Shown: positions 33,445 to 42,406 of the stretch, piece by piece
Position numbering within the stretch: the first letter of the stretch is position 1
Layout: each line of letters starts with the position of its first letter
Source of the DNA: Leekyejoonella antrihumi
GTDB lineage: Bacteria > Actinomycetota > Actinomycetes > Actinomycetales > Dermatophilaceae
Assembly: GCF_007845645.1 (NCBI RefSeq)
Contig: NZ_VCQV01000002.1
Location: 175,702-239,701 of the forward strand
DNA length: 64,000 nt
Direction: 5' to 3'
Notes under the pieces: generated by a model
The model's database searches: none
Told to the model about the DNA's origin: nothing
Seen by the model: the letters and a program-made list of their open reading frames with translations, nothing else
Program-made: the position numbers and the translations under genes

Positions 33445-34098
33445 ATGTACACACCCCCGTTCAACGTCGTATCTGACGAAGCCGACGTGCGGGCGATGGT
33501 GACCGCCGCCCGCACTGCGTGGCTGGTGACCACCGGGGAGGACGGAGTGCCGATGGCAACGTCGGTGCCCGTGATGTGGCGCGGCCAGAAGGTGATTGCG
33601 CACGTGGCAAAGGCCAATTCGCACTGGAAGCAGATAATCGACGGCACCCCGGCGCTGCTGATCGTCGGTGGTGCGCAGGCCTACATCTCCCCGTCCTGGT
33701 ATGCCGCGAAGGCCGAGCACGGCAAGGTCGTGCCGACCTGGAACTACAGCGCCGTCCACCTCACCGGCACGGTCACGGTGCATCACGACCGCGAGTGGTT
33801 GCGGGCGGCGGTCACCGAGCTGACCGACACCTATGAGGGTGGCCGCGACCAGCCGTGGCAGGTGACCGATGCGCCGGCGCAGTACATCGACGGTCAGTTG
33901 GGCGGCATCGTCGGCATCGAGGTCACGGTCACCCGTGTCGAGGGAAAGGCCAAGCTGAGCCAGAACCGGTCCGAGGCGGACCGGCAGGGCGTCGTCGACG
34001 GCCTACGCGCTGAGGACCTCTCCGACGCAGACCACGCCCAGGCGCTCGAAGTGGCCGAACGGATGGCAGACATCCTGAGGGCGTCGCGAGTCGAATAG
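33445..34098 (+). CDS. PaiB-like FMN-binding protein
   Basis: A 217-residue protein of the FMN_bind_2/PaiB family (split-barrel flavin fold). MYTPPFNVVSDEADVRAMV, AWLVTTGEDGVPMATSVPVMW, HVAKANSHWK, the AYISPSWYAAKAEHGKVVPTWNYSAVHLTG block and the C-terminal KAKLSQNRSEADRQGVVDGL are typical. PaiB in Bacillus is described as a negative regulator of sporulation and protease genes; the biochemical activity here is unknown. TAGGTT at 33432, 7 nt upstream of the ATG, indicates a leaderless mRNA. Confidence 0.9.
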   Translation: MYTPPFNVVSDEADVRAMVTAARTAWLVTTGEDGVPMATSVPVMWRGQKVIAHVAKANSHWKQIIDGTPALLIVGGAQAYISPSWYAAKAEHGKVVPTWNYSAVHLTGTVTVHHDREWLRAAVTELTDTYEGGRDQPWQVTDAPAQYIDGQLGGIVGIEVTVTRVEGKAKLSQNRSEADRQGVVDGLRAEDLSDADHAQALEVAERMADILRASRVE

Positions 34099-34264
34099 CC
34101 GCGCGGCGTGGTGTCCGACGCCGAGTTTCCTTGCCGTGCCCATGAGTTGAGGCATTCCTCCATCGATGGACGATTCTGGCGAATATCCGTGATGCGGCAG
34201 CGACGACGGCCCGTTGAGGTTAGGCTCCCGGGACTGGCGTGCGCAATGGATCTTGGAGGACAGC

Positions 34265-35653
34265 GTGCTCAGACGACTCATGGTGGCCGTCGCCGTGTGC
34301 ATGGCATCACTCTTCGTGTCATCGGGCGCTGCCGTGTCGGCGGCCGGCATGGACGACGCGAGTTCTCCGGTCGCGGCGAAGGACTCCACGAGCCAGTCGA
34401 TCTTCGGCACGGTGCGCTCGCCCGCCGGAAAGCCGTTGGCCGGGCTCACGATCACCGTCACGCGCGGCGGCAAGAAGGTGGGCTCGGCGACCACCGACAA
34501 CAAGGGCAGCTGGAAGATACCGGTGCCAGGCCACGGCACCTACGTGGTCGCCCTGGATGTCGGCACGCTGCCGAAGGGGTTGCAGGTGCGCACCAAGGGC
34601 GGCGAGACGCTCGGTCACGTGGACGTCAGCACCGGGGAGGACCAGCCGGTCCTCTTCGGGCTCGCCGCCGCGGGTGCGCCGCAGGAGAAGTCCACCCCCG
34701 GTGCGACCAGCGCGCCCGCCTCCGCCGCACCGACCTCCGAGGCCTCCGGTGGTGATCGGACCAGCGGATTCGGGTCCCGGGCGATGCAGCTGCTCATCGG
34801 CGGCATCGAGTACGGCTCGATCATCGCGATCACCGCCGTCGGCCTGTCGCTGGTTTTCGGCACCACCCGGCTGATCAACTTCGCGCACGGAGAGATGGTC
34901 ATGATGGGCGCCGTCGTGGCGTTCATCATGTCCACCGGATCGGGTGGTCTGCCACTGGCTGCGGCCGCCGTGGTCGCGATGATCGCGGTCGGGGCGCTCG
35001 GCGCGGGCTTCGAGCTGGTGCTCTGGCGTCCGCTGCGCAAGCGGGGCGCCGGGCTGATCCAGATGTTCATCATCTCGATCGGGTTGTCCCTGTTCGTGCG
35101 GCATGTGGTCCTGGCGTTCTTCGGCGGCCGTCGCCGACAGTACGACCAGTACGCCGTGCAGGACTCGATTCGGCTGGGCGCGATCGAGATCACTCCGCGC
35201 GATCTGACCATCACCTTGATCTCCTTGGCCATCCTGGTGGGCGTGGCACTGGTGCTGCAGCACACCCGGATCGGGAAGGCGACCCGGGCGGTGGCCGACA
35301 ACAAGGACCTGGCCGAGGCCTCCGGCATCGACGTCAACCGGGTGATTCTGGTCGTCTGGGTCGCCGGCGGCGCGCTGGCAGGTCTGGGTGGCGTGTTCTT
35401 CGGTCTGTCCGAGGCGGTGTTCTGGAACATGGGTTTCAACCTGTTGCTGCTGATGTTCGCCGGGATCATCGTCGGTGGGCTCGGCAGCGCATACGGGGCA
35501 ATCATCGGCAGCCTGCTGGTCGGCCTGGTGGCGCAGCTGTCGACCCTGTGGTTCTCGCCCGAGCTGCAGAGCGCGTGGGCGCTGCTCGCGCTGATCGTCG
35601 TGCTCCTCTTCCGCCCCCAGGGCATCCTGGGGCGTGCCGAGCGGGCCGGGTAG
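34265..35653 (+). CDS. livH: Branched-chain amino acid ABC permease LivH, with a signal peptide and an extra N-terminal domain
   Basis: The C-terminal 300 residues are a LivH permease: IEYGSIIAITAVGLSLVFGTTRLINFAHGEMVMMGAVVAF, the ADNKDLAEASGIDVNRV loop, MLFAGIIVGGLGSAYGAIIGS and the end FRPQGILGR. In front are an N-terminal signal sequence (LRRLMVAVAVCMASLFVSSGAAVSA) and a carboxypeptidase-regulatory-like beta domain (IFGTVRSPAGKPLAGLTITVTRGGKKVGSATTD, about residues 44-140), followed by a Ser/Ala/Pro linker. The total of 462 residues compares with about 290 for usual LivH. GTG at 34265 is preceded by TGGAGGA. A -10 (TAGGCT) lies at 34221. The extra domain should be outside the cell. Confidence 0.9.
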   Translation: MLRRLMVAVAVCMASLFVSSGAAVSAAGMDDASSPVAAKDSTSQSIFGTVRSPAGKPLAGLTITVTRGGKKVGSATTDNKGSWKIPVPGHGTYVVALDVGTLPKGLQVRTKGGETLGHVDVSTGEDQPVLFGLAAAGAPQEKSTPGATSAPASAAPTSEASGGDRTSGFGSRAMQLLIGGIEYGSIIAITAVGLSLVFGTTRLINFAHGEMVMMGAVVAFIMSTGSGGLPLAAAAVVAMIAVGALGAGFELVLWRPLRKRGAGLIQMFIISIGLSLFVRHVVLAFFGGRRRQYDQYAVQDSIRLGAIEITPRDLTITLISLAILVGVALVLQHTRIGKATRAVADNKDLAEASGIDVNRVILVVWVAGGALAGLGGVFFGLSEAVFWNMGFNLLLLMFAGIIVGGLGSAYGAIIGSLLVGLVAQLSTLWFSPELQSAWALLALIVVLLFRPQGILGRAERAG

Positions 35654-35666
35654 GCAGGGGAGCGCC

Positions 35667-36659
35667 ATGGACATGATGAAGATCCTTTCCGACGCGATCG
35701 CCGGGATGCTCGGGCCGGAGGCGGCCATATACGCACTGGCCGCGATCGGCTTGAACATCCACTTCGGCTACACCGGGCTGCTCAACTTCGGGCAGGTCGC
35801 CTTCATGCTCGTGGGCGCCTACGGGCTGGCGGCCGGCGTGGTCACCTTCGGGCTGCCCTTCTGGGCAGGGATACTCATCGGCATCGCCTGTGCGGTCGTG
35901 CTCGCGCTGATCCTCGGCATCCCGACCCTGCGACTACGGGGCGACTATCTCGCCATCGCCACGATCGCGGCGGGGGAGGTGCTGCGCTATGTCTATCGCT
36001 CGGGGTATGCCGAACCGGTCACCAACGGCGTCTTCGGCCTGCGCCAGTTCGCCGACCCGTTCTATGCGATGAGCCCACTGCCCGACCACGACTTCGACCT
36101 CGGCATCACGACCTTCTCGGCCCGGAACCTGTGGGTGATGATCGTGAGCTGGAGCCTGGTGGCTCTGGCGTGCGCGCTGGTCTATCTGCTGATCCACAGT
36201 CCGTGGGGCAGGGTGCTGCGCGCGGTGCGCGAGGACGAGCTGGCCGCTCGCAGCCTGGGCAAGAACGTCTACGGGTTCAAGCTGCAGAGCCTCGTGCTGG
36301 GCGGCGTCCTGGGCGCCATCGCCGGCGCGCTGCTCGCGATCAACACCCAGTCGGCCTACCCGGACACCTACGACCCGAAGGTCACCTTCTACCTCTACGC
36401 AATCGTGATCCTGGGTGGCGCCGCTCGGGTCCTCGGCCCGGTGCTGGGGTCATTGATCTTCTGGCTGATACTCGCCTTCCTGGGCTCGTTCCTGCGCGCC
36501 GCGAGCGACGCCGGCGTGATCCCGGCGGAGGTGCTCGGGTCCTCGGCGATCGGCGCCCTGGTGATCGCGTTCGTGGGCCTGGGCCTGTTGCTGTTGATGG
36601 TGTTCCGGCCATCAGGAATCCTCGGCAACAGCAAGGAGATGCGTCTCGATGTCCGATAA
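35667..36659 (+). CDS. livM: Branched-chain amino acid ABC permease LivM
   Basis: Second membrane subunit, 330 residues with about 9-10 helices. AAIGLNIHFGYTGLLNFGQVAFMLVGAYG, LRGDYLAIATIAAGEVLRYVYRS, REDELAARSLGKNVYGFKLQSLVLGGVLGAIAGALLA and the C-terminal MVFRPSGILG are family hallmarks. The start at 35667 follows AGGGGAG. The end overlaps livG by 11 nt. Confidence 0.94.
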   Translation: MDMMKILSDAIAGMLGPEAAIYALAAIGLNIHFGYTGLLNFGQVAFMLVGAYGLAAGVVTFGLPFWAGILIGIACAVVLALILGIPTLRLRGDYLAIATIAAGEVLRYVYRSGYAEPVTNGVFGLRQFADPFYAMSPLPDHDFDLGITTFSARNLWVMIVSWSLVALACALVYLLIHSPWGRVLRAVREDELAARSLGKNVYGFKLQSLVLGGVLGAIAGALLAINTQSAYPDTYDPKVTFYLYAIVILGGAARVLGPVLGSLIFWLILAFLGSFLRAASDAGVIPAEVLGSSAIGALVIAFVGLGLLLLMVFRPSGILGNSKEMRLDVR

Positions 36660-37545
36660 CGCGGCGCGGGTCCGGTCGACCGACGGGGGCGAGGCCGGCG
36701 GGCATCGACCCGGCCCGTTGGCGACGGTCCCGGCGGAGCCGGGGTCGGCCAAACCCGACCCGATCCTCGTGGTGGACCACCTGACCAAGAGCTTCGGTGG
36801 CCTGCGCGCCGTCCGGGTGGACCACCTGGAGGTGCAGCGCGGCACCATCACGGCGCTCATCGGTCCGAACGGGGCCGGCAAGTCCACCTTCTTCAACCAG
36901 GTCTCGGGATTCGACCGGCCCGACTCGGGCGGCTGGACCTTCGAGGGGCACCCGCTTGCCGGCAAACCGGCCTACCAGATCGCGCGGATGGGGATGGTGC
37001 GCACCTTCCAGCTCACCAAGGCGCTGATGCGCCTGACCGCCCTGGAGAACCTCATGCTCGGGGCCACCGGGCAGTCCGGCGAGCGGTTCCTGCCCGCGAT
37101 CGTGCGGTCCTGGCGCAGCCAGGAGAAGGACGTCCAGCGGCGCGCCGAGGAGCTGCTGGATCGGTTCAACCTGACCCGGATGCGGGACGAGTTCGCCGGC
37201 TCCATGTCCGGCGGCCAGCGCAAGCTGCTGGAGATGGCCCGCGCCCTGATGGTGCATCCCACGATGATCATGCTGGACGAACCGATGTCCGGCGTGAACC
37301 CCGCCCTGACCCAGTCCCTGCTCGGGCACATCCAGGCGCTGCGCGACGACGGGATGACCATCATCCTGGTCGAGCACGACATGGACGTCGTCATGGGGAT
37401 CAGCGACTGGGTGGTGTGCTTCGCCGAGGGTGAGGTCATCGCCGAGGGCAGGCCGCGCGACATCCAGTCGACCCAGGCCGTCATCGACGCCTACCTCGGG
37501 TCGCGGACCGGCGACCAACATGACGTGCTGGAGGCCGAGCAATGA
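36649..37545 (+). CDS. livG: Branched-chain amino acid ABC ATPase LivG
   Basis: ATP-binding subunit of 298 residues. A 40-residue Asp/Pro/Gly-rich leader precedes the ABC core: GPNGAGKSTFFNQVSGF (Walker A), SGGQRKLLEMARALM (signature), TMIMLDEPMSGVNP (Walker B) and VEHDMDVVMGISDWV (H loop). The PTMIMLDEP and the C-terminal IDAYLGS are typical of LivG. Energises uptake together with LivF. Confidence 0.94.
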   Translation: MSDNAARVRSTDGGEAGGHRPGPLATVPAEPGSAKPDPILVVDHLTKSFGGLRAVRVDHLEVQRGTITALIGPNGAGKSTFFNQVSGFDRPDSGGWTFEGHPLAGKPAYQIARMGMVRTFQLTKALMRLTALENLMLGATGQSGERFLPAIVRSWRSQEKDVQRRAEELLDRFNLTRMRDEFAGSMSGGQRKLLEMARALMVHPTMIMLDEPMSGVNPALTQSLLGHIQALRDDGMTIILVEHDMDVVMGISDWVVCFAEGEVIAEGRPRDIQSTQAVIDAYLGSRTGDQHDVLEAEQ

Positions 37546-38282
37546 CCGATCCCATGCCACTGCTGCTTGGGCGCGACCTGGTGGCCGGCTATGTCCCGGA
37601 TGTGGACATCCTGCGGGGGTGCCACGTCGAGGTTCACCGCGGCGAGCTGATCGGCATCATCGGCCCGAACGGCGCCGGGAAGTCCACCCTGATCAAGGCA
37701 ATGTTCGGCCTGGTGCCCATCCGCAGCGGCGAGGTCCTCCTGGGCGAGAAGGACATCACTTCGCTGCCCGCGCACACCCTGGTCGCCCACGGCCTGGGCT
37801 ACGTGCCGCAGAACGACAACGTGTTTCCCTCGTTGACGATCGGCGAGAACCTGGAAATGGGCATCTATCTGCGCCCGAAGGAGTACGACCAGCGCAGCGC
37901 GGTCGTCACCGAGCTGTTCCCCTTGCTGGCCGACCGGAAGTCCCAGAAGTGCGGGTCGCTGTCCGGCGGGGAGCGGCAGGTGGTGGCGATGGGCAGAGCC
38001 CTGATGACCGACCCCCAGGTGCTGTTCCTCGACGAGCCGTCGGCCGGACTGTCGCCGATCATGCAGGACACCGTCTTCGACGCGATCCGCCGCATCAACG
38101 AGGCCGGGGTGTCGATCCTGATGGTGGAGCAGAACGCGACGCGCTGCCTGGAGATCTGCCACCGCGGCTACGTGCTGGACCAGGGTCGAGACGCCTACAC
38201 CGGCACCGGGCAGGAGCTGCTGCGCGATCCCAAGGTCATCGAGCTCTACCTCGGGACCCTGGCCAAGGCCGGCACCGGCTGA
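37542..38282 (+). CDS. livF: Branched-chain amino acid ABC ATPase LivF
   Basis: Second ATPase, 246 residues: GPNGAGKSTLIKAMFGLVP, GYVPQNDNVFPSLTIGENL, LSGGERQVVAMGRALM, VLFLDEPSAGLSP and VEQNATRCLEICHRGYVLDQG. It overlaps livG by 4 nt. The operon ends here at a hairpin, with the binding-protein gene on the opposite strand rather than in the operon. Confidence 0.94.
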   Translation: MTDPMPLLLGRDLVAGYVPDVDILRGCHVEVHRGELIGIIGPNGAGKSTLIKAMFGLVPIRSGEVLLGEKDITSLPAHTLVAHGLGYVPQNDNVFPSLTIGENLEMGIYLRPKEYDQRSAVVTELFPLLADRKSQKCGSLSGGERQVVAMGRALMTDPQVLFLDEPSAGLSPIMQDTVFDAIRRINEAGVSILMVEQNATRCLEICHRGYVLDQGRDAYTGTGQELLRDPKVIELYLGTLAKAGTG

Positions 38283-38308
38283 GGTGCCGCACCCGCCAGC
38301 ACGAAGGA

Positions 38309-38332
38309 CGCCGCACCCAAGTGAGTGCGGCG
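38309..38332. terminator. Hairpin between livF and the binding-protein gene
   Basis: CGCCGCAC and GTGCGGCG form a perfect 8-bp stem with an 8-nt loop between two convergent genes; it can act on both. Confidence 0.6.
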
Positions 38333-38354
38333 CCCCGTCGGCATACGGTGGTGC

Positions 38355-39628
38355 CTAGCTGATGCTGGACTCCTTGGTGCTCAGCGTCTTGAGCTTGCCC
38401 AGCTTGTCGTAGCCGAAGACCTCGATCGTGGTCTTGCCGGGCTCACCAGACTCCTGGAAGTCCAGCGGGCCACTGACGCCGTCGTAGTCGATGTCCTTGC
38501 CGTCGTCGAGGAGCTTCTTGCAGGTGGCGAAGGTGTTGCACTTGGTGCCGTCCTTGGTCACCTCGTTCATCTTGTCCTTGAACACCTTCGGGTCGGTGCT
38601 GTGCGCGGCCTCGGCCGCCAGTGCGGTGGTCATGACGCAGTCGTAGACCTGCGGTGCGTACTGCACCCCTTCAGGTCCGGCGCGAACGCCTTGAGACTCT
38701 TGATGAACTCCGGGTTGTCCGCCGAAGCCGGCGCCGTCCCCTTCATACCCGCGAGCACGCCGGCGTTCTTGGGCGACACCAGCTTTGGCAGCTCCTCGCT
38801 GCGTAGGCCGTCGGTGCCGTAGAGCTGGTCGGCCCTGATGCCGCTCTCGATCAGGCCCTTGATGACCTGCTTGCCCTCCTCGAACGTCACCAGTGCAACC
38901 GCATCCGGATTTGCCGCCTTCGCCGTCGCGACGGTTGCGGAGAAGTTGGGTGCCTTCGGGTCGTAGATCACCGTGGTCGCAACCTGGGCTCCGGCATCCT
39001 TCAGGGCCTTCACCGTTGCGTTGACCAGGCCCTTGCCGTAGTCGTCACCGCGCCCGATCAGCGCGATTCGCGAATGGCCGTCCTGGATCATCAGGTTGGC
39101 CAGAACCGGTCCCTGCATGGCGTCGGACGGTGCGGTGCGGAAGTAGTAGCCGCCGTCCTTGTAGGTGGTGAAGGTAGGCGCGGTGTTGGAGCCCGAGCAC
39201 TGCACCACATTGGATTTGGTGACCTTGTCGATGATCGCGAGCGACATGCCGGAGGCGGCTGCGCCGATGATCGCGTCCGCCCCGGCACCGAGGACCCGGT
39301 CGGCCGACTGGGAGGCGATGGCCGCGTCGTTGGCCTCGTCACCGCCGACCAGCTTGGGCATCTGCTTGCCGAGCACACCACCGTTGTCGTTGATCACGCT
39401 ACGTGCGTATTCGGCCGCCTTGATCTGTGGCGGTCCGAGATAGGCCAGGTCACCGGTTTCCGGCAGAACGTAGCCGAGCTTCAGCGCTTCTTGACCGCCG
39501 CCGTCCGATCCGGTGGATCCGCCGGCGGATTGACCACTCTTACTGGAGTCGTCGGAGCCGCACGCGGTGGCAGCCATCAGGGCGGCCGCGAAAAGCCCAA
39601 CTCCGCGAAGGGTATTGCCTGCTCTCAT
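38355..39628 (-). pseudogene. Branched-chain amino acid ABC substrate-binding lipoprotein, frameshifted
   Basis: Type I periplasmic-binding (Peripla_BP_6) protein in two frames. The N-terminal frame starts MRAGNTLRGVGLFAAALMAATACGSDD (lipobox ATAC, Cys23) behind GGAGGGAATC. It continues through ALKLGYVLPETGDLAYLGPPQIKAAEYA and RIALIGRGDDYGKGLVNATVKALKDAG to FAPDLKG. The rest (VQYAPQVYDCVMTTALAAEAAHS to the natural end at 38355) lies in another frame. One base is missing in the G run at 38666-38669 (CCCC on the plus strand): five Gs would restore DLKGVQYAPQVYDC. Everything else is intact at the usual length (about 424 residues), so it is either a sequencing error, a recent mutation or phase variation. 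It probably serves LivHMGF. Confidence 0.85.
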
Positions 39629-39744
39629 GATTCCCTCCTCCAAGGGGGTACGCACATGAGGGTGTGACGACCCCCACCGATACCGTTGGCAGTGTGATGC
39701 GCGCCACGCTAGCAGCCAGATCCGCTCCCCGTAGGCAGGATTGA

Positions 39745-39760
39745 GCAAGTCGCGACTTGC
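39745..39760. promoter_or_regulatory. 16-bp palindrome upstream of the binding-protein gene
   Basis: GCAAGTCGCGACTTGC is a perfect palindrome, 117 bp upstream of the binding-protein ATG, in the gap after the CBS gene. It could be an operator; no regulator gene is adjacent. Confidence 0.45.
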
Positions 39761-39855
39761 CGCAATACGGGGGCCAGTCCGGCTGACATCGCGCATACTG
39801 CCCGGCGCAGCCCGAGCCGAGCCCACGACAGGAACGTCCGCCGGCGACCCGCCGA

Positions 39856-40284
39856 TCAGCTGCCCGCGATGTAGCCCTCGAGCTGGTTTCGCTCGAACTC
39901 GAGCTCGCCGATGCGGGACTTGACCACATCGCCGATGCTCACGATGCCGGCGATCCGATCGCCTTCGAGGACCGGGACGTGGCGGATGCGGTGCTCGGTC
40001 ATCACCCGCGCCAGCTCGTCCACGGTGTCTGTCGGCTTGGCACTGAAGACAGTGCTTGTCATGATCGTGTCGACCCGGTTCTGCAGCACATCCGTGCCCG
40101 CCCGCAGCGAGCGCACGACGTCGCGTTCGGACACGATCCCGTCGATCGCGCTGCCGTCCTGGCTGACGATCGCGGCGCCGATGTTGTGTCGCGCGAACAG
40201 GTCGACCAGCTCGGAGATGGCTGCATCCGGCGTGATCGTGACCACCTGGCCGCCCTTGGAGCGGAGGATCTCGTTGAGGCGCAT
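39856..40284 (-). CDS. CBS-domain pair protein
   Basis: A 142-residue stand-alone CBS pair. The first repeat (about 9-65) includes ELVDLFARHNIGAAIVSQDGSAIDGIVSERDVVRSL. The second (about 75-130) includes DELARVMTEHRIRHVPVLEGDRIAGIVSIGDVVKSRI. Such proteins bind adenosine nucleotides and often sense energy state; the target is unknown. GGAAAGGAG sits just upstream of the ATG, which decides the start. Confidence 0.92.
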   Translation of the reverse strand: MRLNEILRSKGGQVVTITPDAAISELVDLFARHNIGAAIVSQDGSAIDGIVSERDVVRSLRAGTDVLQNRVDTIMTSTVFSAKPTDTVDELARVMTEHRIRHVPVLEGDRIAGIVSIGDVVKSRIGELEFERNQLEGYIAGS

Positions 40285-40494
40285 GTCGGTCTCCTTTCCG
40301 TCCGGACACACTCCCGGCCGATGAGGGCACCGGCCCGCCGTGCGGACGTTGTCATCGCAGACTAACCGGGGGCACCACCGCAGGGAACCTTTCCGATGCA
40401 TCGACTTGGTACACGCACGGACTATGGTGCGCCGGGCCGTCGACGACCCGAGGGTGAAAGATGGACGGCATGTCACGTGAGTCGAGGTGCACCA

Positions 40495-41754
40495 GTGTCT
40501 GAGCGTCACGACATCGTGGTCGTCGGTGGCGGCATCGTCGGGTTGGCGACGGCGCGCGCGCTGCTGGCCGCGCTCCCGCATACCTCGGTGGCGGTGCTCG
40601 AGGCGGAGCGCCGGTGGGGCGCGCATCAGTCGGGGCACAACAGCAACGTGATCCACAGTGGCATCTACTACGAGCCCGGCAGTCTGAAGGCCGCGATGGC
40701 GCGCGTGGGCGGTGAGCTGATGATCCGCTACTGCCAGGAGCACGGGCTGCCGGTGGCCAGGACCGGCAAGCTGATCGTGGCGACCGCGGACTCACAGCTC
40801 GCGCCGATCGCCGAGCTGGCCCGCCGCGGCCGGCAGAACGGGGTGACGCTGCGCGAGATCGGCGGCGCGGAGGTGAGCGAGCTCGAGCCGAGTGTGCGGG
40901 CGATCGCCGCGCTGGACGTCGCCGACACCGCCATCACCGACTTCGGTGCAGTGACCCGGTCGTATGCCGAGGAGCTGGCTGAGCAGGGCGGGGCCGCCCG
41001 GCTCGGTGCTCGGGTGCTGGCCATCGAGACCCGCGGCGACGGCATCGTCATACGCACCGAACAGGACGAGCTCGAGGCAGCGGTGCTGGTGAACTGTGCC
41101 GGGCTTGCGTCGGATCTGGTGGCCCGGATGAGCGGCACCGACCCCGGTGTGCGCGTGCAGCCGTTCCGGGGGGAGTACTCCAGCCTCGCGCAGCGCGCCG
41201 GCACGACCGTGCACCGGCCGATCTATCCGGTGCCGGACCCGGAGCTGCCGTTTCTCGGCGTGCACATCACACCCGGCATCGACGGGAGTGTGCATGTCGG
41301 ACCGAACGCGGTGCCGGCGTTCTCGCGGGCCGGATACCGCTGGCGTGACATCGATCCGGGGACGACCGCCCAGTGGGTGCGGGATCCCGCGATGCGGAGG
41401 CTGGCGCGGTCCTACTGGCGCGACGGTGCCCGCGAGATGCTGCGCTCGCTGGCCAAGCCGATGCTGGTCGCGGACGTGCGAGCGATGCTGCCCGGCGTGC
41501 GCAGTGGCGACCTGCACCGCGACGGTGCCGGCGTGCGTGCGCAGGCGGTCGACGACAGCGGGCGGCTGGTGGACGATTTCGTGGTGCGCACCTCGCCGCG
41601 GGCGGTGCACGTGCTCAACGCGCCGTCACCCGCGGCCACGTCCAGCCTGCTGATCGGGCGCTACGTCGCCGCGCTGGCGCGGGAAGCCTACGACGGCACG
41701 CCGGCGCCCAACCTACGCGTGCTGATCGAAGCGTTCGGCTCGGAGTCGCCATAA
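40495..41754 (+). CDS. lhgO: L-2-hydroxyglutarate oxidase family FAD protein
   Basis: DAO-type FAD oxidoreductase of 419 residues. The Rossmann motif DIVVVGGGIVGLATARALL is at about 6-24, and GAHQSGHNSNVIHSGIYYEPGSLKA (about 43-68) and LGVHITPGIDGSVHVGPNA are characteristic of LhgO/YgaF. It would oxidise L-2-hydroxyglutarate to 2-oxoglutarate, passing electrons to the respiratory chain. The GTG at 40495 has GAGG about 6 nt upstream; upstream in-frame starts lack one. Confidence 0.88.
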   Translation: MSERHDIVVVGGGIVGLATARALLAALPHTSVAVLEAERRWGAHQSGHNSNVIHSGIYYEPGSLKAAMARVGGELMIRYCQEHGLPVARTGKLIVATADSQLAPIAELARRGRQNGVTLREIGGAEVSELEPSVRAIAALDVADTAITDFGAVTRSYAEELAEQGGAARLGARVLAIETRGDGIVIRTEQDELEAAVLVNCAGLASDLVARMSGTDPGVRVQPFRGEYSSLAQRAGTTVHRPIYPVPDPELPFLGVHITPGIDGSVHVGPNAVPAFSRAGYRWRDIDPGTTAQWVRDPAMRRLARSYWRDGAREMLRSLAKPMLVADVRAMLPGVRSGDLHRDGAGVRAQAVDDSGRLVDDFVVRTSPRAVHVLNAPSPAATSSLLIGRYVAALAREAYDGTPAPNLRVLIEAFGSESP

Positions 41755-41793
41755 GCGAACGGGGCAGGTTTGAGACCCCTCGACGGGGCGGGT

Positions 41794-42246
41794 CTAGCTG
41801 CCGGGCCGGTAGACCATCAGCACGACGATCACCACGAAGATGATGCCGATCACGCCGCCGCTGCCCGCGACCTTGCCCTTGAGGGAGTCGATGGCCTGAC
41901 CGTCGCCGATTGAGACGGTGGCCTTCTGCAGGCTGGGCACCGTCACGGCGAGGCTGATGGCCACGCCGATCAGCCACAGCAGCACGGACAGCCAGATCCA
42001 GGTCTCGCCGAAACTCGCCACGGCCTTGTGTGGCGGGTAGGGCGTCTTCGCCGACATCAGCCCGAAGCCGAAGATCACGACCAGCAGGGACGCGTAGGAG
42101 TATATGGTCGCCATCCGCGCGGAGGAGGCGGTCGCGGCGGCGTCGCCGGTGCGCAGCCCGCGGGCGGCAGTGGTCACGGCATGGACCAGCGGACCGATCG
42201 CGAAGATGGCGGCGAGCAGGTGCAGGAGCAGCATGATCTTGAACAC
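41794..42246 (-). CDS. Four-helix integral membrane protein (DUF2269-like)
   Basis: A 150-residue protein with about four membrane helices: IMLLLHLLAAIFAIGPLVHAV, ATIYSYASLLVVIFGFGLM, WIWLSVLLWLIGVAISLAV and the C-terminal GVIGIIFVVIVVLMVY. The first-helix H/G pattern resembles DUF2269 and haem- or quinone-linked membrane families, but no firm assignment is possible. On its strand TAGCCT (42254-42259) lies 7 nt before the GTG at 42246, giving a leaderless start. Confidence 0.7.
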   Translation of the reverse strand: MFKIMLLLHLLAAIFAIGPLVHAVTTAARGLRTGDAAATASSARMATIYSYASLLVVIFGFGLMSAKTPYPPHKAVASFGETWIWLSVLLWLIGVAISLAVTVPSLQKATVSIGDGQAIDSLKGKVAGSGGVIGIIFVVIVVLMVYRPGS

Positions 42247-42406
42247 GGCCACGAGGCTATCCTGAGGACTTTTCGAGGAGGGCGGCGCAGTCTCCCGCTC
42301 CGCGTGGCCCGGCGGGACGACCATGAGGTGCGGTGCGCACGACGCCCGCCGCGCGGCATGCTCCTGGACGACGCCCTCGGTCGGCGCATCGTGAGAAGGT
42401 ATCGCT

